The notes under the pieces are model-generated. The model did not search any database. It saw only the letters and a program-made list of their open reading frames with translations, and was not told where the DNA came from. Of a stretch of DNA of 5,803 nucleotides, positions 1 to 3,925 are shown one piece after another. This DNA is from Magnetococcales bacterium (GTDB lineage: Bacteria > Pseudomonadota > Magnetococcia > Magnetococcales > Magnetaquicoccaceae): NCBI GenBank assembly GCA_015228895.1, contig JADGCR010000144.1, positions 1-5,803 of the forward strand, read 5' to 3'. The translations under genes were made by a program, and so were the position numbers. Numbering within the stretch: the first letter of the stretch is position 1; each line of letters starts with the position of its first letter.

Positions 1-50
1 AAATGCAATGGGGGGGCCTGATCGATACGCAGTCCGGCAGTGGCGAGCAT
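1..50 (-). CDS. Possible start of a divergent gene, cut by the left edge
   Basis: Read on the minus strand from an ATG at 50-48, the frame stays open to the window edge and gives MLATAGLRIDQAPPLHF. The codons are mostly GC-ending, as in the neighbouring real genes, and an in-frame stop lies just upstream (TAA, 65-63), so this ATG is the only start. From memory, an 'xDQAPPL' stretch near the N-terminus occurs in multi-membrane-span proteins that sit near DUF2249 and hemerythrin genes in denitrifying proteobacteria; this recall is unverified. No clear Shine-Dalgarno precedes it. A weak -10-like AATAAG (minus, 67-62) would give a very short leader. The plus strand of this stretch is also open (3-152), so the call is tentative. 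Confidence 0.3.
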   Translation of the reverse strand, partial: MLATAGLRIDQAPPLH

Positions 51-108
51 GGCGGTATTTTCTTATTCAAAGGGGTTGACGTGGTTTGCAAAAATCCTGC
101 AGGGTGTC

Positions 109-122
109 TTGATGGATGTCAA
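109..122 (+). promoter_or_regulatory. Fnr/Dnr-family operator (TTGAT-N4-GTCAA)
   Basis: TTGATGGATGTCAA matches the Fnr consensus TTGAT-N4-ATCAA at 9 of 10 fixed positions, and its second half, GTCAA, is common in Dnr/Nnr-type sites. Its centre (between 115 and 116) lies 41.5 bases upstream of the start site predicted from the -10 box at 145-150. That is the textbook class II activator position. The site therefore probably activates the hemerythrin gene under low oxygen or in response to NO. It may also serve a divergent gene to the left. Confidence 0.65.
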
Positions 123-144
123 TGCATCCAGGAACAAATCCAGA

Positions 145-150
145 TAGAAT
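145..150 (+). promoter_or_regulatory. -10 box of the hemerythrin promoter
   Basis: TAGAAT differs from TATAAT at one position and predicts transcription starting at about 157. With a 17-bp spacer the -35 position (122-127, ATGCAT) has no resemblance to TTGACA, as expected for an activator-dependent class II promoter. The resulting leader is about 49 bases. Confidence 0.55.
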
Positions 151-194
151 GATCTCCAAGCAGCAGGAAACCACACTTTCGAAAATCATCAACC

Positions 195-199
195 AGGGA
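195..199 (+). promoter_or_regulatory. Shine-Dalgarno that fixes the hemerythrin start
   Basis: AGGGA lies 6 bases before the ATG at 206. The alternative in-frame ATG at 116 lies inside the Fnr-type box and upstream of the predicted transcription start, so 206 is preferred. Confidence 0.5.
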
Positions 200-205
200 T
201 GTGAC

Positions 206-877
206 ATGAACGATACGCCATTGAATCTGACGGGAACGGACACCGCCGCAAAAGAAGAAACTCTGCTGCAGGCGTTCGCGGGGTTGGCCCCTGGTGGCGC
301 CCTCCAGGCCCTTTGCGACAGCGATCCCCAACCGCTGCTGGCCACCTTGCAGGCGACATACTGGGGAGGATTCGACTGGCATCCCCTGGAAAACGGACCG
401 GAACAGTGGCGTGTGCTGCTGCGCCGTCTGCCTGGTTCCGGGGGGACCAGGGGACTCAAGGAGTTCATGACCACCGACCATCAGCAGTGCGACGCCCTGT
501 ACGCCGAGGCGGAAAACGCCGCCCAGGCCGGGGAACTGAACGAGGCCCGTCAACGGTTCCTCTCTTTCGACACCAGCATGCAGCACCATTTCCGCATGGA
601 GGAGGAGGGTTTCTTTCCCGCCTTCGAGCAGGCCACCGGCATGACCCAGGGCCCCACCACGGTGATGCGCATGGAGCATCGCCAGATGCTGGGGGTGATC
701 GCCCAGATGCGCCAGGCCATGGGTCAGAACGATCTCCCGGCCTGGGTCCGGGCCGGTTCCACCCTGATGGTGTTGATGCGGCAGCACAACATCAAGGAGG
801 AACAGATGCTCTATCCCATGGGGGAGATGCATCTGGAGGGTGTGGACCCGTTGTTGAAGGCCATGCAGCGGCTTTGA
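206..877 (+). CDS. DUF2249-hemerythrin (HHE) domain fusion protein
   Basis: The protein has 223 residues from the preferred start. Residues about 5-75 match the DUF2249 pattern, with an LxxLxPGxAL-like segment followed by 'DPQPLL' and 'GPEQWRV'. Residues about 84-212 form a hemerythrin HHE four-helix domain. Likely di-iron ligands are His92 (TTDH), His128 and Glu132 (HHFRMEEEG), His158 (MEHRQ), and His194 and Glu198 (QHNIKEE), with the family's 'FFP' and 'LYP' after the two carboxylate motifs. No signal peptide or membrane segment is seen, so it is probably cytoplasmic. Hemerythrins bind oxygen or NO at a non-heme di-iron site; DUF2249 is a small domain often encoded beside hemerythrins and denitrification genes. 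An Fnr-type promoter directly upstream supports a role in oxygen or NO handling. The same frame is open from 116 but would add 30 uncharacteristic residues. The domain assignment is firm; the physiological substrate is inferred. Confidence 0.9.
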   Translation: MNDTPLNLTGTDTAAKEETLLQAFAGLAPGGALQALCDSDPQPLLATLQATYWGGFDWHPLENGPEQWRVLLRRLPGSGGTRGLKEFMTTDHQQCDALYAEAENAAQAGELNEARQRFLSFDTSMQHHFRMEEEGFFPAFEQATGMTQGPTTVMRMEHRQMLGVIAQMRQAMGQNDLPAWVRAGSTLMVLMRQHNIKEEQMLYPMGEMHLEGVDPLLKAMQRL

Positions 878-880
878 GGA

Positions 881-2113
881 TCAAATCAGGAAGGTCTGGC
901 CCTCCTTGGGGGCCAGACAGAGGATGTCGGGATCCAGCTGCTGCATCTTGAAGCGCGCCGTTTGCTCTTTGGCGGCGATGGCTTCGTCCTTCTGGTCCGG
1001 GTCGTGATGAAACAGATGGAGCGCCTTCACCCGGGCCAGGTGGGCCAATTCCACCACCGGGGTGATGGCGGAGTGTCCCCAATGCATTTTCCCCGGATAC
1101 TCTTTGTCCGTGTAGGTGGCGTCGGTGATCAGAACGTCGGCGTTGCGGACGAAATCGGCCAGTTTGTTGATATAGTGCGCATTGTGCTGGGGACTCTCCC
1201 GTGGATACATCTCGTTGTCGGTGATGTAGCAGACGGAGCGCCCCTGATAGTCCACCCGATAGCCCAGGCAGTTGCCGGGATGGTTGAGCAGCATGGTGTG
1301 GAGCATGATCCGGTTGTTGACCTGGAAGCTCTCCTCCTTGAGGTTGCGGAAATAGACCCTGGCGGCGAACTCGCTGATCTTGGTCGGGAAATAGACCCCG
1401 TCCATCTGGGCCACGATCAACTCCCGCATATTGATGTCCCCGTGGGAGGAACCGCAGATCTCGAACTCGTTCCCCTGCATGTACAACGGGGTGAAAAAAG
1501 GCAGGGCGTTGATATGGTCCCAATGGGGGTGGGAGATGAAGATCTTGGCCTCCAGACGGGATTTCTTCTGCGCCATCATGTAATCCGACAGATGCTTGAT
1601 CCCGCTGCCCGCGTCGAAGATGAACAGATCGCCCCGGGCGAATTCCAACGTGACGCAGGAGGTGTTGCCACCCCACTGCAGCGCATGAGTGCCGGAAACC
1701 GGCAACGTCCCGCGCACGCCCCAGTATTTGAGCACGATCTGGTCCGCGATGATCCGGGAGAGCTGGGTGACGAAGGAGTCCGGCTGAACCGGCTTGACCA
1801 GATAGCCGTCCACCCCGAAGGAGTAGGCCCGCTCCCGGTCGAAGGCGAACTGCTTGCCGGTCACGACGACGATTTTAAGATGTTGCAGTTGGGGATCGCT
1901 GCGCAACTGGTGACACAGATCCAGGCCATCCAGGCCCGGCATCATGATGTCCAGCAGGGCGCAATCCACCTTGCGGGCGATGATCTGCTCCCTGGCGTCA
2001 AGGCTGGAGGTGGAGGAGTGGACCGTATGGCCCGCCGCCTGCAACAACCCGGTGGAGATGCCGATCGAGACCGGGTCGTCGTCCACAATAAAAAAAGTCA
2101 GCTTCCGCGACAT
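881..2113 (-). CDS. Response regulator fused to metallo-beta-lactamase-fold hydrolase
   Basis: The protein has 410 residues and two domains. Residues 1-125 are a CheY-type receiver: acid pocket Asp11-Asp12, phospho-acceptor Asp55 (LLDIMMPGLDG), switch Thr85 and Lys107 (LVKP). Residues about 128-410 are an MBL-fold domain opening with 'YWGVRGTLPVSG' and 'WGGNTSC', like the COG1235/PhnP-related hydrolases. The metal motif H195-x-H197-W-D199-H200 is intact; His278 (NHPG), Asp331 (ITDATY), His347 (HWGHS) and His369/370 (LFHHDP) are candidates for the remaining ligands. Known relatives hydrolyse cyclic phosphodiesters or phosphate esters. The likely role is a phosphorylation-controlled soluble hydrolase, with enzymatic rather than DNA-binding output. 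No histidine kinase is in the window. The Shine-Dalgarno is weak (AAAGA close to the ATG). A small gene lies 60 bp upstream on the same strand. Domains are certain; substrate is unknown. Confidence 0.92.
   Translation of the reverse strand: MSRKLTFFIVDDDPVSIGISTGLLQAAGHTVHSSTSSLDAREQIIARKVDCALLDIMMPGLDGLDLCHQLRSDPQLQHLKIVVVTGKQFAFDRERAYSFGVDGYLVKPVQPDSFVTQLSRIIADQIVLKYWGVRGTLPVSGTHALQWGGNTSCVTLEFARGDLFIFDAGSGIKHLSDYMMAQKKSRLEAKIFISHPHWDHINALPFFTPLYMQGNEFEICGSSHGDINMRELIVAQMDGVYFPTKISEFAARVYFRNLKEESFQVNNRIMLHTMLLNHPGNCLGYRVDYQGRSVCYITDNEMYPRESPQHNAHYINKLADFVRNADVLITDATYTDKEYPGKMHWGHSAITPVVELAHLARVKALHLFHHDPDQKDEAIAAKEQTARFKMQQLDPDILCLAPKEGQTFLI
894..918 (+). terminator. Stem-loop after the hemerythrin stop (possible terminator)
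   Basis: GTCTGGCC (894-901) pairs with GGCCAGAC (911-918). The stem extends inward to 11 pairs including one G-U, closing on a CTT loop. It starts 17 bases after the hemerythrin stop but lies within the 3' coding end of the convergent gene, where it encodes its last residues. No T-tract follows on the plus strand, so it is not a classical intrinsic terminator. It could still protect the mRNA 3' end or assist Rho. On the minus strand one pair becomes A-C, so pairing is best in the plus transcript. Confidence 0.35.
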
Positions 2114-2133
2114 GATCTTTAATCCATGCGTCG

Positions 2134-2147
2134 TGCCTTTCCAGGCA
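2134..2147. repeat. Small inverted repeat between the two minus-strand genes
   Basis: TGCCT-TTCC-AGGCA forms a 5-bp stem with a 4-base loop in the 60-bp gap between the 80-residue gene and the receiver-MBL gene. It is too small to call a terminator and has no T-tract, but it could modulate expression or mRNA processing between the two genes. Confidence 0.2.
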
Positions 2148-2173
2148 ACGCCAGGCAGGTTTGAGTGACCCTT

Positions 2174-2416
2174 TCAGGCCATGATGCGATCCAGGGGGAG
2201 CGTGCGCTGAAAATCCATGCAGGGATACTCCCGCTTCCGTTCCTGTTCCGCCCGTTTGGCCGCTTTCCAGAGAGGTTCGGGTGACACATCCAATACCACG
2301 ACACCCAGGGCCGGGTCCAGTTGCTCCAGTTTGGCCATCAGTTCCGTCATCTGCTGCTTGCCCATCAGCAGGCCCCGGATCTTTCTGCCGTCAAACATTT
2401 CCACGACGTATTTCAT
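2174..2416 (-). CDS. Small conserved-looking hypothetical protein (80 aa)
   Basis: I do not recognise this protein. It starts MKYVVEMFDGRKIRG, then has a helical-looking segment (about 19-33), a hydrophobic strand-like 'LGVVVLDV' (37-44), and a highly charged stretch (about 50-64, rich in Lys, Arg and Glu). It has one Cys and no signal peptide or membrane segment. A strong Shine-Dalgarno (GGAGG, 2428-2424) sits 7 bases before the ATG, and codon use is GC-rich like its neighbours, so it is very probably real. It ends 60 bp upstream of the receiver-MBL gene on the same strand, which suggests cotranscription and perhaps a partner or modulator role. That role is inference from position only. Confidence 0.7.
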   Translation of the reverse strand: MKYVVEMFDGRKIRGLLMGKQQMTELMAKLEQLDPALGVVVLDVSPEPLWKAAKRAEQERKREYPCMDFQRTLPLDRIMA

Positions 2417-2423
2417 GGTTTCG

Positions 2424-2428
2424 CCTCC
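2424..2428 (-). promoter_or_regulatory. Strong Shine-Dalgarno of the 80-residue gene
   Basis: GGAGG on the minus strand with a 7-base spacer to the ATG ending at 2414. It is the main evidence that this short ORF is translated. Confidence 0.65.
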
Positions 2429-2482
2429 GTCTATCCTGGTGCGCCAGTGCCATGAGGGACAGTTCCTTGACGCACTAAAATC

Positions 2483-2511
2483 TTAATAAAAAGGACTCAA
2501 CGAACCATAAT
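2483..2511 (+). promoter_or_regulatory. Possible sigma-70 promoter facing right
   Basis: TTAATA (2483-2488) and CATAAT (2506-2511) are 17 bp apart and match the -35 and -10 consensus at 4/6 and 5/6 positions. The predicted start is about 2518. It would transcribe the structured 2600-2750 segment and could continue into the YiiX-fadE pair as a leader of about 500 bases. Chance matches are frequent in AT-rich DNA, so support is modest. Confidence 0.25.
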
Positions 2512-2531
2512 GCACATATCGTGCCGAATTA

Positions 2532-2543
2532 AAATCCGGATTT
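2532..2543. repeat. 12-bp perfect palindrome, possible operator
   Basis: AAATCCGGATTT is a perfect palindrome in the AT-rich part of the divergent region, just downstream of the possible rightward promoter. It has the form of a dimeric regulator site, but I do not recognise it as the site of a known family. A weaker GCAC-N5-GTGC repeat lies at 2512-2524. Confidence 0.35.
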
Positions 2544-2615
2544 CACCTCAAAACACTGAATGCGCCCCTCCTGCCGACCCATCCACGCCCGCTTCCACCC
2601 GGCACTTATTGCCGC

Positions 2616-2647
2616 TTCCGGTCAAACGGACCCGCATTTGAGCGGAA
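2616..2647. repeat. Imperfect inverted repeat (10 of 11 paired)
   Basis: TTCCG-G-TCAAA pairs with TTTGA-G-CGGAA around a 10-base loop (2627-2636), with a single central G-G mismatch. The symmetry is the same on both strands, so it does not say which strand is transcribed. Confidence 0.5.
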
Positions 2648-2708
2648 ACGTCCGGCAGGCACTACCAGTGCCCCACCCAAGACCACTGGCGTGGATTTGT
2701 GTTTCAGA

Positions 2709-2750
2709 ATCTTGCTGATGGTCAATAGCATGCTGTTTTATCGGCAAGAT
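2709..2750 (+). repeat. 13-pair hairpin with self-complementary loop
   Basis: ATCTTGCTGATGG (2709-2721) pairs along its whole length with the segment 2738-2750, with ten Watson-Crick and three G-U pairs when read as plus-strand RNA. On the minus strand those three become A-C mismatches. The 16-base loop (2722-2737) contains the palindrome AGCATGCT (2727-2734), which could pair between two molecules as a kissing loop. Confidence 0.5.
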
Positions 2751-2879
2751 GTAAAGGTTCAGGAAAAAGATCGCCGGAGGGGTGTTCCGCTGACTGTTGA
2801 AAATTGAGGATGGGGATCGCCTCCCCTGGAGACAGAGGGTTCCGAACGGCGCCAATCAACACAACATACCCAATCATTT

Positions 2880-2895
2880 GTCACACCAGGTCACA
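2880..2895. repeat. Direct repeat of GTCACA, one helical turn apart
   Basis: GTCACA occurs at 2880-2885 and 2890-2895, putting both copies on the same face of the helix, about 130-140 bp upstream of the YiiX-like start. The spacing suits a tandem-binding regulator. It resembles but does not match a Pho box, which has an 11-bp period. Confidence 0.25.
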
Positions 2896-2915
2896 AAAGG
2901 TGGGAAGGTGTTACC

Positions 2916-2969
2916 ATGAATTGGGAACCAAGCAAACCGTTCCAGAGTCGAAGTGTTCAAAAGCCGTAA
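2916..2969 (+). CDS. 17-codon upstream ORF resembling the start of the next gene
   Basis: ATG at 2916 follows GGAAGG at 2903-2908 by 7 bases and opens a frame MNWEPSKPFQSRSVQKP ending in TAA. The next gene begins MSWNVTTPLKSRVVT. Aligned without gaps they share Met1, Trp3, Pro8, Ser11, Arg12 and Val14. The DNA around both starts reads TACCATGARTTGG, one mismatch in 13 bases, 107 bp apart. It could be a leader peptide, a decayed partial duplication of the gene start, or coincidence. It ends 53 bases before the next ATG. Confidence 0.3.
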   Translation: MNWEPSKPFQSRSVQKP

Positions 2970-3011
2970 TCCTGGTTGATTTTTAAAGGGAGCCACCCCA
3001 CAGAACCGAAC

Positions 3012-3017
3012 AGGAGG
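3012..3017 (+). promoter_or_regulatory. Strong Shine-Dalgarno of the YiiX-like gene
   Basis: AGGAGG lies 5 bases before the ATG at 3023 and fixes that start. Confidence 0.75.
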
Positions 3018-3022
3018 ATACC

Positions 3023-3925
3023 ATGAGTTGGAACGTGACCACCCCGCTCAAAAGCCGCGTCGTGACATGGCTCATGGAAGAGGAACCACCCCAGGGATTG
3101 CCGTTGAGCGATTACGACCGCATGGCCAACGCCATACGCCCCGGAGACGTGCTGCTGGTGGAGGGCCGCAGCCGTATCAGCCGGGTGATCAAGGCCATCA
3201 CCCAAAGCCCCTGGTCCCACGCCGCCCTCTATCTTGGCTCCCTCAACCAGGTGGAGGAACCCTGGCTGCGCAAGAAAATCAGCGACCACATCTCCCTTCC
3301 CCCGGACGAACGGCTCATCGTCGAGGCCATTCTGGGCCAGGGGGTGATCCTCTCCCCGCTGTCCATCTACCGGCGGGAACACATTCGCATCTGTCGTCCC
3401 AGGGGCATCACCGACCAGGACGTGCGCCGGGTGATCACCCATGCCATCAACCGCCTTGGACACGGCTACGACATCCGCCAGATCCTGGATCTGGCCAGAC
3501 TGCTGCTGCCCTACGGCATCATCCCCAGACGCTGGCGTTCCAGCCTGTTCGGCAGGCGACCCGGCCCGGATGTCAAGACCGTCTGCGCCTGCATGCTGGC
3601 GGAAGCCTTCATGTCGGTCCATTTCCCGATTGTCCCGGTGGTGCAACGGGACATCCATGGCCAGTTGATCCTCTATCCCCGCAACAGCCGTCTGCACATG
3701 CCCAGGGATTTCGACCACTCCCCCTATTTCGAAATCGTCAAATACCCCCTGGTGAGCTTCGACGACATGGCCAACTACCACACCCTCCCCTGGGACCCCC
3801 AGGGACTGGTGTGTGACGACACCATGGTCTGCCATCCACCCCACGACGCGGAACCGGCCCTCGACACGACGATCGCGGGGAGGACGCTCCCGCTCGCCAC
3901 CAACGCAAGGAGGTCATGGACATGA
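3023..3925 (+). CDS. YiiX-like permuted papain-fold (NlpC/P60 superfamily) protein
   Basis: The protein has 300 residues. The family core runs from about 38 to 240, opening with 'IRPGDVLLVEGRSRISRVIK' and 'QSPWSHAALYLG' (62-72). The permuted catalytic set is readable: His66 (WSHAAL), an acidic or polar partner at Glu101 (IVEAI), and Cys188 in 'TVCACMLAEAF', where the usual CS(S/E) signature is C-A-C (Cys190 is a possible alternative). Relatives are annotated YiiX/YaeF-like or 'lipo-like' proteins; the permuted class also includes LRAT acyltransferases, so amidase, peptidase or acyl-transfer chemistry is possible. No lipobox, signal peptide or clear membrane helix is seen. A Pro/Asp/Thr-rich tail (about 260-300) extends past the core. 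Its stop overlaps the start of the fadE-like gene by ATGA, so the two are translationally coupled and probably act in one process, perhaps acyl-lipid turnover (inference). The substrate is unknown. Confidence 0.85.
   Translation: MSWNVTTPLKSRVVTWLMEEEPPQGLPLSDYDRMANAIRPGDVLLVEGRSRISRVIKAITQSPWSHAALYLGSLNQVEEPWLRKKISDHISLPPDERLIVEAILGQGVILSPLSIYRREHIRICRPRGITDQDVRRVITHAINRLGHGYDIRQILDLARLLLPYGIIPRRWRSSLFGRRPGPDVKTVCACMLAEAFMSVHFPIVPVVQRDIHGQLILYPRNSRLHMPRDFDHSPYFEIVKYPLVSFDDMANYHTLPWDPQGLVCDDTMVCHPPHDAEPALDTTIAGRTLPLATNARRSWT
3907..3913 (+). promoter_or_regulatory. Shine-Dalgarno that selects the fadE start
   Basis: AAGGAGG is 8 bases from the ATG at 3922 but only 2 bases from the in-frame ATG at 3916. 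The spacing favours 3922. The site lies inside the end of the upstream gene. Confidence 0.65.

Larger units (their letters stand above)
2600..2750 (+). ncRNA. Run of adjacent hairpins, candidate structured RNA
   Basis: Five inverted repeats follow each other: 2600-2614 (5-bp stem, loop CTTAT), 2616-2647 (5 bp, one G-G mismatch, 5 bp, 10-base loop), 2658-2672 (GGCACT-ACC-AGTGCC), 2683-2694 (CCAC-TGGC-GTGG) and 2709-2750 (13 pairs). CCAGTG (2665-2670) could instead pair with CACTGG (2684-2689), an alternative fold. The three G-U pairs in the last stem favour the plus strand as the RNA. There is no T-tract terminator and no family I recognise. It could be a small RNA, a regulatory leader of the downstream gene, or a cluster of palindromic elements. 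Short stems occur by chance in GC-rich DNA; the second and fifth are the most convincing. Confidence 0.3.
2417..3022. other. 606-bp divergent intergenic region
   Basis: This gap separates the minus-strand 80-residue gene from the plus-strand YiiX-like gene. No convincing long coding sequence lies in it: the open frames at 2622-2855 (minus) and 2804-2986 (plus) both need TTG starts and lack ribosome binding sites. It does contain an AT-rich segment (about 2474-2545) with possible promoters, a 12-bp palindrome, a run of hairpins at 2600-2750, a direct repeat at 2880-2895 and a short upstream ORF at 2916-2969. It is much longer than a pair of divergent promoters needs, so a non-coding RNA or long regulatory leader is plausible. 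Confidence 0.6.

Noticed and set aside
76..104. TTGACG as a -35 box for the hemerythrin gene
   Set aside because: No acceptable -10 lies 16-18 bp downstream; the class II Fnr arrangement explains the region better.
3..152. Plus-strand open frame of 49 residues (possible tail of an upstream gene)
   Set aside because: The second half has non-coding-like codon use, it runs through the operator and -10 box, and no family is recognisable. Sequence to the left is needed to exclude it fully.
116..205. Longer N-terminus for the hemerythrin protein from the ATG at 116
   Set aside because: That ATG lies inside the Fnr-type box and upstream of the predicted transcription start; the 30 extra residues resemble no domain and 206 has a better-placed Shine-Dalgarno.
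962..2122. Long plus-strand frame opposite the receiver-MBL gene
   Set aside because: It is the antisense shadow of a gene whose catalytic motifs are all intact; high GC keeps the opposite frame open.
2437..2452. Sigma-54-like TGGCAC on the minus strand upstream of the 80-residue gene
   Set aside because: The -12 position reads CACCA and lacks the essential GC.
2622..2855. Minus-strand 77-residue open frame in the intergenic region
   Set aside because: It needs a TTG start, has no ribosome binding site, resembles no protein and crosses the hairpin run.
2804..2986. Plus-strand 60-residue open frame upstream of the YiiX-like gene
   Set aside because: It starts with TTG (or an ATG at 2810 with GAGG directly adjacent), has no usable Shine-Dalgarno spacing and no recognisable sequence.
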